From NCBI RefSeq assembly GCF_004923315.1, contig NZ_CP039650.1, positions 1,563,501 to 1,627,500 of the forward strand: a stretch of 64,000 nt of DNA, written 5' to 3'. Both the position numbers and the translations under genes were made by a program. Positions within the stretch are counted from its first letter, which is position 1. The number at the start of each line of letters is the position of its first letter. This document shows positions 16,505-25,792 of the stretch, piece after piece. The notes below the pieces were generated by a model. That model saw only the letters and a program-made list of their open reading frames with translations. It was not told where the DNA came from and searched no databases. The stretch is from Azospirillum sp. TSA2s. Its GTDB lineage: Bacteria; Pseudomonadota; Alphaproteobacteria; Azospirillales; Azospirillaceae.

Positions 16505-16525
16505 TGCCGGTAGGGGACGAATGCC

Positions 16526-17584
16526 TTATCCCTCCGCCCGTTCCACCCGGTTGCGACCAGCCTGTTTGGCGGCGTGCAGCGCATGTTCGGCGCGGTGCAG
16601 GGTCTGTTCGACGCCGGGTTCACTGGGCAGCCAGTTGGCCACGCCGATGCTGGCGGTGACGGGGATCGCCCGCTCCTCCAGCAGGATGGGGCTGTCGGCC
16701 AGGGCTGCGCGCACCCGTTCCGCCACCACGGCGGTGCCGGCCCCGTCGGTTTCCGGCAGAAGCACCACGAACTCCGCCCCGCCGGAGCGGGCGATGTGGT
16801 CGGAGATGCGCAGCGCCGCCCGCACCCGCTTCACCACCGCGCGCAGGACCGCATCGCCGGCGGCGTCGCCATGGGTGTCGTTGACCGCCTTGAAGCCGTC
16901 GAGGTCGAGCAGGAAGACGCCGAGATGCCGGCCATAGCGGCGCGCCCGCGCCAGCTCCGCCGCCGCCAGCTCCAGGAAGCGGCGGCGGTTCCACACGCCG
17001 GTCAGCGGGTCCAGCGTCGCCATGCGGTTCAGGCGGACGGTCGCCTCCTCCAGCGCGCGGCTGCGCTCGGCGAGGCGGCGTTCGAGATCCGCCAGCTCGG
17101 CATAGGCGCGGAGTGCCGTGACCACGCTGGTGAACAGGCGGCGCGCCGTCAGCTCCGTCTTCGCGGTATAGCCGTCGATCTCATAGGCGAGGACCAGATC
17201 CTCCTCCGGCACGCGGGCGGGCTGGCCGGTGCGCAGGACGATGCGGACGGCGCGGTTGCCCAGATCCTGGCGGATGCGGCGGACCAGTTGCAGGCCGGCA
17301 TCCTCGGTCTCCATCACCACGTCGAGCAGGATGACGGCGATGTCCGGGGTGTCGCGCAGGATGCGCTCCGCCTCCGCCGCGCTGGCGCAGTCGAGCAGGC
17401 GGACGGGACGGTCGCGGAAGCGCAGCCGGGCGAGCGCCAGCCGGGTTACGGCATGCACCTCCGGCTCGTCGTCGGCGACCAGCACCAGCCAGGGAGGAGC
17501 GCCGGGATCGGCGGCATCCGCCGCGGCGGAGGCATTCCGCGGGTCGGGAGACTCGTCCGAGGCGAACAGGAGATCATGGGACAT
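16526..17584 (-). CDS. response-regulator receiver plus GGDEF domain protein with degenerate active site
   Basis: 352 residues. The receiver domain (about 33-155) has the acidic pair in VLVADDEPEV, likely phospho-acceptor D88 in VILLDVV, and a late Lys. A short coiled coil (about 163-190) leads into a GGDEF domain (190-350: DPLTGVWNRRRF, LLDLDGFKAVNDTHGD). The signature that should read GGDEF or GGEEF is GGAEF (residues 268-272), so the metal-binding acidic residue is Ala. The inhibitory I-site R-x-x-D (R259, D262) is kept. It may therefore be an inactive cyclic-di-GMP sensor or a weak cyclase. ATG 17582-17584 was chosen as the start because the receiver begins shortly after it. Confidence 0.85.
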   Translation of the reverse strand: MSHDLLFASDESPDPRNASAAADAADPGAPPWLVLVADDEPEVHAVTRLALARLRFRDRPVRLLDCASAAEAERILRDTPDIAVILLDVVMETEDAGLQLVRRIRQDLGNRAVRIVLRTGQPARVPEEDLVLAYEIDGYTAKTELTARRLFTSVVTALRAYAELADLERRLAERSRALEEATVRLNRMATLDPLTGVWNRRRFLELAAAELARARRYGRHLGVFLLDLDGFKAVNDTHGDAAGDAVLRAVVKRVRAALRISDHIARSGGAEFVVLLPETDGAGTAVVAERVRAALADSPILLEERAIPVTASIGVANWLPSEPGVEQTLHRAEHALHAAKQAGRNRVERAEG

Positions 17585-17816
17585 GGCTGCCGGCTCGGAA
17601 CTGTACACGGTACACGTAAGGATAGAACCACGCCGCCGCCGTCGATGCAACGGTGCCGAGTGCCGCGCCCGGCCCATATCATTTTGGATGGGGTGCGGCA
17701 AAATTGACGGCGGATCGGTCGGGCCGGTGGCGCGTTTCGCCATTCGGGGCTTGCGCGGCGACGCCAAGCCACCTTAGGCATGGCCGTGTGTACGAAACGA
17801 TCGGAGCGGACCGGGT

Positions 17817-19709
17817 ATGGAAGCAAGCATGGACGGGCGGGAGCATGCGGCGAAGCTGCGCGCGCTCGCGCTGGGGGCGCTGGGTGTCGTCTATGGCGAC
17901 ATCGGCACCAGCCCGCTCTACACGCTGCGCGAATGCCTGACCGAGGGCGGCGGCTTCCCGCTGACGCCCGAGGTCATCCTGGGTGTGCTGTCTCTGATCT
18001 TCTGGGCGCTGATCATCACGGTGACGGTGAAATACGTCGTCTTCATCATGCGCGCCGACAACCAGGGCGAGGGCGGCATCCTGGCGCTGACCGCGCTGGC
18101 TCTGCGCGGCATGCGGCCGGGCCACCGGCGGACCGGGATGGTCATGGCGATCGGCGTGATGGGCGCCTCGCTGTTCTACGGCGACAGCCTCATCACCCCC
18201 GCCATCTCGGTGCTGAGCGCGGTGGAGGGGCTGCATGTCGTCGCCCCCGCCCTGGACAGCTACGTCATCCCGATCACGCTAACCATCCTGGTCGGCCTGT
18301 TCGTCCTGCAGCGGTTCGGGACGGAGAAGGTCGGCAAGCTGTTCGGCCCGGTGATGATGGTCTGGTTCCTGACGCTGGCGGCGCTGGGCATCGGGCAGAT
18401 CATCCGCTATCCCGGTGTGCTGGGAGCGGTGTGGCCCGGCCATGCGGTGGAGATGCTGTTCAACCACGGCTGGCACGGCTTCCTGCTGCTGGGTGCGGTG
18501 GTGCTGGCGGTGACCGGGGCGGAGGCGCTCTATGCCGACATGGGCCATTTCGGCCGCAAGCCGATCCGCGGCGCCTGGTACGTCATCGTGCTGCCGTCGC
18601 TGCTGCTGTGCTATTTCGGCCAGGGTGCCCTGCTGCTGCACGAACCGGAGGCGATCGAGAACCCCTTCTTCCATCTGGCGCCGGACTGGGCGCAGGTGCC
18701 GCTTCTGCTGCTGGCGACCGCCGCCACCATCATCGCCGGGCAGGCGGTGATCTCCGGCGCCTATTCGGTGACGCTGCAGGCGATGCATCTGCGCTACCTG
18801 CCGCGGATGGAGGTGATGCACACCTCGGAGCATGAGAAGGGCCAGATCTACATGCCGCAGCTGACATGGCTGCTGCTGGCCGGGGTCATCGTGCTGGTGC
18901 TGAGCTTCCAGACCTCCAGCAACCTCGCCGCCGCCTATGGCATCGCGGTGACCGGCACGATGGTGGCGACCACGCTGCTGGCCTACAAGGTGGCGCGCTC
19001 GCTTGGCCGCTGGAAGTTGTGGCAGGCGGTGCTGGCGCTGGTGGTGTTCCTGTCGGTCGATCTCGCCTTCTTCCTGTCCAACCTGATCAAGGTGGAGGAG
19101 GGTGGCTGGTTCCCGCTTGTGGTCGGCGCGATGGTCTTCCTGCTGATGGCGACGTGGCGGCGCGGGCGCGAGGTGGTGCGCAAGCGGCTGGCCGAGGACG
19201 CGCTGCCCTTCGACATGCTGCTGGAGCGGCTGAAGGGCGGGTCGGTGCAGCGGGTGCCGGGCACCGCCGTCTTCCTGACCGGCAACCCGCGCGGCCTGCC
19301 GCCGGGGCTGCTGCACAGCCTGAAGCACTACAAGGTGCTCCATCAACGGGTCGTGCTGTTGACCGTCGACATCGAGGACGTGCCCCATGTGCCGGACGAC
19401 CAGCGCTTCGAGTTGAAGGCGCTGTCCGCCGGCTTCTTCCGGCTGATCGTCCATTTCGGCTTCAAGGACGAGCCCGACATTCCGCAGGCGCTGGAGATCC
19501 GGCGCATCCCGGGACTGCCGTTCGAGCCGATGGAAACCACCTATTTCGTCAGCCGCGAGACGCTGATCCGCACCCACGGCAAATCCGGCCTGCCGCGCTG
19601 GCAGGAACCGCTGTTCATCTTCCTGTCGAAGCTGTCGTCCAGCGCGTCGGAATATTTCTGCATCCCGCCCAACCGGGTGGTCGAGCTGGGCATGCAGCTG
19701 GAGATCTGA
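17817..19709 (+). CDS. kup: KUP-type low-affinity potassium uptake protein
   Basis: 630 residues, the usual length. KUP proteins take up K+ by proton symport through the inner membrane. The start carries the family mark LGALGVVYGDIGTSPLYTLRE. About twelve hydrophobic helices fill the first two thirds (for example FWALIITVTVKYVVFIMRAD and VGLFVLQRFGTEKVG). A cytoplasmic C-terminal part includes PHVPDDQRFELKAL and ends YFCIPPNRVVELGMQLEI. An alternative start ATG at 17829 is possible. A GC-rich stem-loop follows the stop codon. Confidence 0.95.
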   Translation: MEASMDGREHAAKLRALALGALGVVYGDIGTSPLYTLRECLTEGGGFPLTPEVILGVLSLIFWALIITVTVKYVVFIMRADNQGEGGILALTALALRGMRPGHRRTGMVMAIGVMGASLFYGDSLITPAISVLSAVEGLHVVAPALDSYVIPITLTILVGLFVLQRFGTEKVGKLFGPVMMVWFLTLAALGIGQIIRYPGVLGAVWPGHAVEMLFNHGWHGFLLLGAVVLAVTGAEALYADMGHFGRKPIRGAWYVIVLPSLLLCYFGQGALLLHEPEAIENPFFHLAPDWAQVPLLLLATAATIIAGQAVISGAYSVTLQAMHLRYLPRMEVMHTSEHEKGQIYMPQLTWLLLAGVIVLVLSFQTSSNLAAAYGIAVTGTMVATTLLAYKVARSLGRWKLWQAVLALVVFLSVDLAFFLSNLIKVEEGGWFPLVVGAMVFLLMATWRRGREVVRKRLAEDALPFDMLLERLKGGSVQRVPGTAVFLTGNPRGLPPGLLHSLKHYKVLHQRVVLLTVDIEDVPHVPDDQRFELKALSAGFFRLIVHFGFKDEPDIPQALEIRRIPGLPFEPMETTYFVSRETLIRTHGKSGLPRWQEPLFIFLSKLSSSASEYFCIPPNRVVELGMQLEI

Positions 19710-19747
19710 GGTCGTTTCTGCCGGCCAGAAGTTCCCTTGTGGGGGCG

Positions 19748-19780
19748 GCGGGCGGGGGCAGTTTCTGCCGCCCCCGCCCG
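19748..19780. other. GC-rich stem-loop downstream of kup
   Basis: GGGCGGGGGCAG and CTGCCGCCCCCGCCC form a near-perfect stem (a few unpaired bases) with a TTT loop between the convergent kup and the small gene at 19830. There is no T-run after the stem, so a terminator role is only possible. Confidence 0.45.
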
Positions 19781-19829
19781 AAGGCCGCCCGCCTCATGCC
19801 GCTACCGGCCGGTGCTCACCAGACGGCCT

Positions 19830-20084
19830 TCACCAGACTATCGAGACCGGCGGCTTGTAGGCGGAGGCGGCGAACATCTGCCGCACCGCCAGTTCCAGCT
19901 TGATCTGCGCCTCCGACTTCTTGACGAAGGACAGATCGATGTCGCCCAAGGACTTCACCACGCAGCCGGAGCGGCTGAGGCTGCGGAGCGCCGCCTGGGA
20001 CGCCTGCTGTTTTTCCTCGGGGATGGCGGTGATTGTGGCCGATCCCTCCGGCGGCCTGACGACGTAGAGGTCGAATTTCGGCAT
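19830..20084 (-). CDS. small conserved-looking protein, unknown
   Basis: 84 residues from ATG 20082-20084. No recognised domain, signal peptide or membrane helix. The sequence begins MPKFDLYVVRPPEGSATITAI, is mixed alpha/beta in character, and ends PPVSIVW. Coding potential is suggested by GC-rich third positions and by a clear purine-rich stretch before the ATG. It is convergent with kup and upstream of nothing obvious in an operon. Confidence 0.6.
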   Translation of the reverse strand: MPKFDLYVVRPPEGSATITAIPEEKQQASQAALRSLSRSGCVVKSLGDIDLSFVKKSEAQIKLELAVRQMFAASAYKPPVSIVW

Positions 20085-20166
20085 GGGCACTCTCCGTTCT
20101 GACGAAAGGTCGAGTGCCCATCGCAAGGGCCGGGCCAACTCCTATGGAGAGGTCACCGCCGGGAAA

Positions 20167-20769
20167 TCACCGCCGGACCATCGGCGCCAGATCCTTGCGG
20201 ATGCCGGCGTCGAGGCGGGCGTTCAGGTCCTCCATCATCCGGCGGGTGATGTCGAGGAAGGTGGCCTCGCGGTCGGCCAGCGAGATGTTCTCCGCCACGG
20301 TGGTGGAGTGGGTGACGGTGGAGCGGGTCACGCCGCGGAAGCCGCCGCTGCCGGTGTCCGGCACCTCGCCGGCGATCTCCACCTCGATCCGGCCGTCATA
20401 GCGCTGGGCCTGGTCGTTGGTGAAATAGCCGGTGAGACCCTTCTTGGTGGGCAGGGGCACCTCGACGATGCTGGCGTCGCGGATGGTGACGCGCACGCGC
20501 ACGCGCCCCGGTCCGCCGGCCGCCTGCAGCCGCTCCGCCGCCCAGCGCCGCACCGCCTCGACCGGCGGAACGGCGGAGCGGTTCTCCACATGCTTGCCGC
20601 CAACCGGGCGGTAGGCGTCGACCACGTCGATGGTGCCGGCATTCAGCACGATCGGCCCGAAATTGGAGAAATCGACCGGCCGCGGCGCCGGCCGCGGCGG
20701 CGCGCTCTGGCAGGCGGCAAGCAGGAGGGTGGCCATTCCGGCTGCGAGGGCAAAGCGGCGCGACAGCAT
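20167..20769 (-). CDS. putative lipoprotein
   Basis: 200 residues. The N-terminus MLSRRFALAAGMATLLLAAC ends in a lipobox (LLAAC), so Cys20 is the likely lipidated residue. The mature part has a Pro-rich tether (PPRPAPRPV), then a mixed region with VRVRVTIRDASIVEVPLPT and a helical C-terminus. The charge after Cys (Gln at +2) suggests outer-membrane sorting under the Lol rule of enterobacteria, which may not apply here. Function is unknown. It lies downstream of hslO on the same strand, 113 bp away. Confidence 0.82.
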   Translation of the reverse strand: MLSRRFALAAGMATLLLAACQSAPPRPAPRPVDFSNFGPIVLNAGTIDVVDAYRPVGGKHVENRSAVPPVEAVRRWAAERLQAAGGPGRVRVRVTIRDASIVEVPLPTKKGLTGYFTNDQAQRYDGRIEVEIAGEVPDTGSGGFRGVTRSTVTHSTTVAENISLADREATFLDITRRMMEDLNARLDAGIRKDLAPMVRR

Positions 20770-20882
20770 GGGGGCTCCGGTTCTTGGGCTGCGTTCGGCA
20801 ACCTGGGTTACTGGAAAAGGAAAGGGGCGCGGCGCGGACGCCGCGCCCCCATGAACGCGCTGATGTCTGACCCTATTCCTTG

Positions 20883-21824
20883 TTAGGAGGCAGGTCCATA
20901 CACGCGGTCGAGATCCGCGTCGGTGAAGTGGTAGTCGGTCGAGCAGAACTGGCAGGTCACCTCGACCCGGCCGTCGTCGATCTTCAACTCCTGCACCTCT
21001 TCGCGGGGCAGGCTGCGCAGCATGTTTTCCACCCGATCGCGCGAGCAGCGGCAGCCGAAGCGGAGCGCATGTCCGTCATAGATGCGCACGCCGTCCTCGT
21101 GGAACAGGCGGTAGAGCAGGTCGGAGGCGGCAAGATCGGTCGACAGCAGCTCGTCGCCGGTGACGCTGGCCATCAGCACCATGGCGCGGCGCCAGTCGTC
21201 TTCCTTGTCCGAGGCGACCAGACCCTGTTCCTGCGGCAGGCGCTGGATCATGATGCCGCCGGTGCGCCACTGACCCGGCGTGCCGTCCGGCTTCACCTCG
21301 CGGTCGACCGAGACGGTCAGGCCGGTGTCGATCTGCTCCGACTGGCGGAAGTAATGCTGGACGCAGTCGGTCAGCGTCTTGCCGTACAGCTCGACGATGC
21401 CCTGGTAGCGGTCGGTGTCGGGGCCCTGATCCACCGTGAAGGCGATGTAGCCCTTGCCGAGCAGCGCCGCGGCCGGGGCGATGTCGACGTCCCGCTCGGC
21501 CTTGGCCAGGGCTTCCGGATCGAACTGGGCATAGGCGCGCACGTCGCCGACCGAGGTGACGTCGGCCACCATCAGGCGGATCGGCCCGTCGCCCTTGGTC
21601 TGCAGCGTGAAGATGCCCTCGTACTTCAGCATGCTGGCGAGCAGCACGGCCAGCGTCGCCGTCTCCGCCAGGAAGCGGGCGACGGTGGGCGGATAGTCGT
21701 GGCGGGTCAGGATCTCGTCGATCGCCGGCCCCAGCTTGACGACGCGGCCGCGCAGGCGCGACGCCTCGATCTGGAACGGCAGGACGAAATCATCGGTGAG
21801 CGGGCGGACGGACGGATCGTCCAT
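20883..21824 (-). CDS. hslO: Hsp33 redox-regulated chaperone
   Basis: 313 residues. Hsp33 is a cytosolic holdase switched on by oxidation. The C-terminal zinc-binding cysteines are visible as C-R-C (in RFGCRCSRDRV) and C-x-x-C (in VEVTCQFCSTDY), the redox switch. The N-terminal core has the expected FQIEASRLRGRVVKLG start. It follows argF on the same strand, separated by a type C repeat; argD-argF-hslO is a recurrent alphaproteobacterial order. The ATG at 21822-21824 is the only sensible start. Confidence 0.95.
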   Translation of the reverse strand: MDDPSVRPLTDDFVLPFQIEASRLRGRVVKLGPAIDEILTRHDYPPTVARFLAETATLAVLLASMLKYEGIFTLQTKGDGPIRLMVADVTSVGDVRAYAQFDPEALAKAERDVDIAPAAALLGKGYIAFTVDQGPDTDRYQGIVELYGKTLTDCVQHYFRQSEQIDTGLTVSVDREVKPDGTPGQWRTGGIMIQRLPQEQGLVASDKEDDWRRAMVLMASVTGDELLSTDLAASDLLYRLFHEDGVRIYDGHALRFGCRCSRDRVENMLRSLPREEVQELKIDDGRVEVTCQFCSTDYHFTDADLDRVYGPAS

Positions 21825-21947
21825 AGGGCGGATTCCTTAAGACAGAGACCGGTTATGCAGGCGTAGGGCCGAAGATCGGGGCGGAGAGCGGCCGAATCAA
21901 GATCGGCAGGGCACCCATGCATGGGGGTGGCCTGTGGTGTGGGGGAG

Positions 21948-22063
21948 GTTAGGCCCCCACCCTGACCCTCCCCCGCTGGGCGGGGGAGGGGATTGGACCT
22001 TTGTTGGCATTCGGCGGCAGTCCCTCCCCCGCCCAGCGGGGGAGGTTAGGTGGGGGTCTAACC
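21948..22063. repeat. type C palindromic repeat, copy 2
   Basis: Outer arms GGTTAGGCCCCCACCC and GGTGGGGGTCTAACC, with inner hairpins CCCTCCCCCGCTGGGCGGGGG and its inverse CCCCGCCCAGCGGGGGAGG, lie between argF and hslO. It is therefore probably transcribed within the argD-argF-hslO unit and could process or stabilise the mRNA. Confidence 0.85.
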
Positions 22064-22068
22064 TACGC

Positions 22069-23016
22069 TCAGTCCAGAACGCCCATGCACCAGCCGAGGA
22101 TGGCCTTCTGGGCGTGCAGGCGGTTTTCCGCCTCGTCCCAGACCACCGAATGGCGGCCGTCGATCACGCCGTCGGTCACTTCCTCGTTCCGGTGGGCCGG
22201 CAGGCAATGCATGAACAGCGCATCCGGATGGGCGTGCGCCATCAGCGCCTCGTTCACCTGATAGGGGGTGAGGATCGCCGCGCGCTCGTCCACGTCGGTG
22301 TTGTGCATCGAGGCCCAGGCGTCGGTGATGACGCACTCCACCCCGCGCACCGCCTCTTCCGGCGACTCGGTGACGACCAGACGGCCGGTGCCCTCGCGCT
22401 CCGCCCAGGCCAGCAGCTCCGGCGACGGGCCGTAGACGGTCGGGCAGGCCAGACGCAGCTCGAAGCCGAAGCGGACGGCGGCGTGCGCCCAGCTGACCGC
22501 GACGTTGTTGCAGTCGCCGATCCAGGCGACCGTCCGGCCGTTGATCGGACCGCGATGCTCCTCGAAGGTCATCAGGTCGGCCATGATCTGGCAGGGGTGG
22601 GTCTGGTCGGTCAGGCCGTTGATGATCGGGATGCCGGCATGGGCCGCCAACTCATGCACCCGCTCCTCGCCGGTGGTGCGGACCATCACGGCGTCGACGA
22701 ATCGCGACAGCACGCGGGCGGTGTCGCCGATGGTCTCGCCGCGGCCCAGCTGCATGTCGTCTGGCTTCAGCACCACGACGCTGCCGCCGAACTGCTGCAT
22801 GCCGACCTCGAACGACACGCGGGTGCGGGTCGAGGGCTTCTCGAAGATCAGGGCCAGCGAACGGCCGGCCAGCAGGGTGGAATGGGCCAGCCGGTCCTTC
22901 TTCAGGTCGGCCTTGATGCGGACGGCATGGTCGAGCAGACGGCGCAGGGTGGCGCCGTCCAGCCGGTCGATGTCGAGAAAATGCCGGACCGTGTTGTTGT
23001 TATTGTCGCCGCTCAT
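22069..23016 (-). CDS. argF: ornithine carbamoyltransferase
   Basis: 315 residues. It makes citrulline from ornithine and carbamoyl phosphate in arginine synthesis. Catalytic signatures are STRTRVSFEVGMQQFGG (carbamoyl phosphate binding), HPCQIMADL, and the FMHCLPAHR segment with the ornithine-site Cys. The start ATG 23014-23016 overlaps the argD stop (ATGA), so the two are translationally coupled. An Asn run (DNNNN) near the N-terminus is a harmless oddity. Confidence 0.97.
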   Translation of the reverse strand: MSGDNNNNTVRHFLDIDRLDGATLRRLLDHAVRIKADLKKDRLAHSTLLAGRSLALIFEKPSTRTRVSFEVGMQQFGGSVVVLKPDDMQLGRGETIGDTARVLSRFVDAVMVRTTGEERVHELAAHAGIPIINGLTDQTHPCQIMADLMTFEEHRGPINGRTVAWIGDCNNVAVSWAHAAVRFGFELRLACPTVYGPSPELLAWAEREGTGRLVVTESPEEAVRGVECVITDAWASMHNTDVDERAAILTPYQVNEALMAHAHPDALFMHCLPAHRNEEVTDGVIDGRHSVVWDEAENRLHAQKAILGWCMGVLD

Positions 23017-24185
23017 CCCACGCACTCCTGCGCCGTCCGGTCGAGAATCGCGACGGCTTCGTTCACTTCGGCTTCGCCGATGTTCAGGGGCGGCAGCAGC
23101 CGCACCACATTGTCGCCGGCCGGGACCGACAGCAGGCCGTTGGCGCGGAGCTTCGCCACCACCTCGCCGACCGGCTGGCCCAGCTTCAGGCCCAGCATCA
23201 GGCCCTGGCCACGCAGTTCCAGGAACAGCGACGGATACTTGGCGACCAGCTCTTCCAGACGGCCGCGCAGAGAGGCCGAGGTCTGCTGGACGGTGTCCAG
23301 GAAGCCCGGCGCCAGCATGACGTCCAGCACGGCGTTGCCGACGGCGGTCGCCAGCGGGTTGCCGCCATAGGTCGAACCATGGGTGCCGGCGGTCATGCCC
23401 GACGCCGCGCGCTCCGTCGCAAGGCAGGCGCCGAGCGGGAAGCCGCCGCCGATGCCCTTGGCGACGCACATGACGTCCGGAGTGATGCCGGCCCATTCAT
23501 GGGCGAACAGCTTGCCGGTGCGGCCCATGCCGCACTGGATCTCGTCCAGGAACAGCAGCAGGCCATGCTCGTCGCACAGCGCGCGCAGGCCGCGCAGGAA
23601 CTCCACGGAGCCGGCGCGGATGCCGCCCTCGCCCTGGATCGGCTCGACGCAGATTCCGCCGGTCTGCGGCGTGATCGCGGCGCGCACGGCGTCGAGGTCG
23701 CCGAACGGCACCTGATCGAAGCCGTCCAGCAGCGGGTCGAAGCCATGCACCAGCTTCTCCTGCTTGGCGGCCGAGATGGCGCCAAGCGTGCGGCCGTGGA
23801 AGGCCTGCTCGAAGGTGATGATGCGGTTCTTCTGCGGGTTGCCGGAGTCATAGTGGTACTTGCGGACGGCCTTGGCGCCGCATTCCCACGCTTCCGCACC
23901 GGAGTTCGTGAAGAACACCGTGTCGGCGAAGGTCACCTCGGTCAGGCGCTTGCCAAGGCTCTCCTGTCCGGCGACCCGGAACAGGTTGGAGGTGTGCCAC
24001 AGCTTCTTCGCCTGCTCGGTCAGCTTTTCGACCAGATAGGGGTGCGCGTGACCCAGCGCGTTCACCGCGACGCCGGCGGCGAAGTCGAGGAATCGTCGCC
24101 CGTCGGTCGCGTAGAGATACGGACCTTCACCGCGCTCGAACACGACGTCGGCGCGGGCGTATGTGGGCATAACGACGGGGATCAC
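23013..24185 (-). CDS. argD: acetylornithine aminotransferase
   Basis: 390 residues from a GTG at 24183-24185. It is a PLP enzyme that transaminates N-acetylglutamate semialdehyde, and often succinyl-diaminopimelate. The class-III aminotransferase pattern LFLDEIQCGMGRTG and the PLP-lysine segment VMCVAKGIGGGFPLG are present. The GTG start gives VIPVVMPTYARADVVFERGEG and is preceded by GGAG 9 nt upstream; the ATG at 24170 lacks a ribosome-binding site. It is the first gene of argD-argF and has a good sigma-70-like promoter upstream. Confidence 0.96.
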   Translation of the reverse strand: MIPVVMPTYARADVVFERGEGPYLYATDGRRFLDFAAGVAVNALGHAHPYLVEKLTEQAKKLWHTSNLFRVAGQESLGKRLTEVTFADTVFFTNSGAEAWECGAKAVRKYHYDSGNPQKNRIITFEQAFHGRTLGAISAAKQEKLVHGFDPLLDGFDQVPFGDLDAVRAAITPQTGGICVEPIQGEGGIRAGSVEFLRGLRALCDEHGLLLFLDEIQCGMGRTGKLFAHEWAGITPDVMCVAKGIGGGFPLGACLATERAASGMTAGTHGSTYGGNPLATAVGNAVLDVMLAPGFLDTVQQTSASLRGRLEELVAKYPSLFLELRGQGLMLGLKLGQPVGEVVAKLRANGLLSVPAGDNVVRLLPPLNIGEAEVNEAVAILDRTAQECVG

Positions 24186-24243
24186 GGCTTTGGACTCCAA
24201 AAATGGAAAATCCGGCGGCCATGCCTGACCGCCGGGAACGGCA

Positions 24244-24272
24244 AATATCCGGGGATTGATGGGTTCTGTCAA
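24244..24272 (-). promoter_or_regulatory. predicted sigma-70-type promoter for argD-argF
   Basis: Read on the minus strand, TTGACA (24267-24272) and GATATT (24244-24249) are separated by 17 bp. The -35 box is a perfect consensus match; the -10 box matches 3 of 6. It lies about 60-85 bp before the argD GTG, facing it. Confidence 0.6.
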
Positions 24273-24309
24273 CGGATAGGGGTGGGAAAGCGCGGCGATT
24301 GCCGCGTCT

Positions 24310-25113
24310 TTACGCCTTGAGCTTGTATCCGGTCTTGAACATGCGCCAGGCGAGCCACCAAAGGCCGGCATTCACGCCCAGCATCACCGCGACGCCCAGC
24401 CAGCGCGCCCCGTCGGACACCCCGATGAAGCCGTAGCGGAAGCCGTCGATCATGTAGAAGAACGGGTCGAAATGGGCGACCCACCAGAAGACCGGCGGCA
24501 GCGTGTCGACCGAATAGAAGGTGCCGGACAGGAAGGACAGCGGCGTCACCACGAAGTTGGTGACCGCAGCGATGTTGTCGAACTTCTCCGACCAGACGCC
24601 GCCGACCAGACCCAGCAGCGACAGCAGCATCGACGCCATCACCGCGTGGAACAGCACGAAGCCGGGATGCGGCATGTGCATCGGGATCACCGCCCAGATG
24701 GCGAGCCCCGTCACCAGACCGACCACGACGCCGCGGGTGATGCCGCCGAAGACGAAGCCGCTGACCAGTTCCATCGGCGACAGCGGCGGCATCAGGATGT
24801 CGACGATGTTGCCCTGGACCTTGGCGATGACGACGGAGGAGGAGGTGTTGGCGAAGGCGTTCTGCACCATCGCCATCATGATCAGGCCGGGCGCCAGGAA
24901 TTGCAGATAGGGCGTCTCGCCCACCATCCGCACCGCCGACCCGAGCGACAGGGCGAACACCGCGTAATAGAGCAGCGTCGTCACCACCGGCGCCCAGACG
25001 GTCTGCTGGTGCACCTTGATGAAGCGCCGTACCTCGCGTGCGTAGAGCGTCCACAGGCCGATCCAGTTGACGGTACCGACGTTGCGCGGCATGGGAGGAA
25101 GGGGAAGGGTCAT
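24310..25113 (-). CDS. ABC-2 type transporter permease
   Basis: 267 residues with about six hydrophobic segments (for example TTLLYYAVFALSLG, the VFGGITRGVVVGLVTGLAIWAVI region and MDGFRYGFIGVSD-like end). Conserved phrases such as FLAPGLIMMAMVQNAFANTSSS and LPPVFWWVAHFDPFFYMIDGFRYG place it with YadH/NodJ-like exporter permeases. No ATP-binding gene is next to it, so its partner is probably elsewhere. ATG 25111-25113 is the first sensible start. Confidence 0.88.
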   Translation of the reverse strand: MTLPLPPMPRNVGTVNWIGLWTLYAREVRRFIKVHQQTVWAPVVTTLLYYAVFALSLGSAVRMVGETPYLQFLAPGLIMMAMVQNAFANTSSSVVIAKVQGNIVDILMPPLSPMELVSGFVFGGITRGVVVGLVTGLAIWAVIPMHMPHPGFVLFHAVMASMLLSLLGLVGGVWSEKFDNIAAVTNFVVTPLSFLSGTFYSVDTLPPVFWWVAHFDPFFYMIDGFRYGFIGVSDGARWLGVAVMLGVNAGLWWLAWRMFKTGYKLKA

Positions 25114-25211
25114 CGCGTCACGATCTGCCTTTTGGGAACCGGCCGGTGTAAGGCCACGGACTGTACGTGCCCCCCGTCCATCCGGCAACCGCCGCCTCCG
25201 AAGGGACTGCC

Positions 25212-25790
25212 ATGAACACCGACGACAAGCGTTCAGCTTCCTCGGCCAGAAAGCCGCCGAAGCGGGTCACGCCGCAATATCTGGAGAATGCGGCGCTGCA
25301 CTACCTGGAGCGCTTCGCCAGTTCGACGGCCAACCTGCGCCGGGTGCTGATGCGCAAGGTCGACCTGTCGGCCAAGGCGCACGGCACCGACCGCGAGGAG
25401 GGTGCCCGCTGGATCGACGAACTGCTGGCCCGCTATGTCCGCAGCGGCCTGCTGAACGACGAGACCTATGCCCGCATGCGGACGGAGAGCCTCCATCGCC
25501 GCGGCGCCTCCACCCGGCTGATCGCCCAGAAGCTGGCCGGCAAGGGCGTCGGCCGCGACGAGGCCGACAAGGCGCTGGACAGCCTGCGCGAGGATGTCGG
25601 GCCCGATCTGGACCTGACGGCGGCGCTGGCTTTGGCGAAGCGGCGGCGGCTGGGGCCGTACCGCCGGCCGGAGCAGCGCGAGGCGCTCCGCGACAAGGAC
25701 ATGGCGGCGCTGGGGCGGGCAGGCTTCGGGTACGAGATCGCCCGGCGGGTGGTGGATGCGGAGGACCCGGAGGAGCTGTTGGGGGAGTGA
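25212..25790 (+). CDS. recX: RecX family regulatory protein
   Basis: 192 residues, all helical, with the three-repeat RecX layout (YLENAALHYLERFASSTANLRRVL region, then WIDELLARYVRSGLLNDETYARM, then a C-terminal repeat with GRAGFGYEIARRVVD). RecX proteins modulate RecA filaments; recA is not in this window. ATG 25212 is chosen because residues before it lack conservation and it follows an AAGGGA purine stretch. Confidence 0.85.
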   Translation: MNTDDKRSASSARKPPKRVTPQYLENAALHYLERFASSTANLRRVLMRKVDLSAKAHGTDREEGARWIDELLARYVRSGLLNDETYARMRTESLHRRGASTRLIAQKLAGKGVGRDEADKALDSLREDVGPDLDLTAALALAKRRRLGPYRRPEQREALRDKDMAALGRAGFGYEIARRVVDAEDPEELLGE

Positions 25791-25792
25791 AA

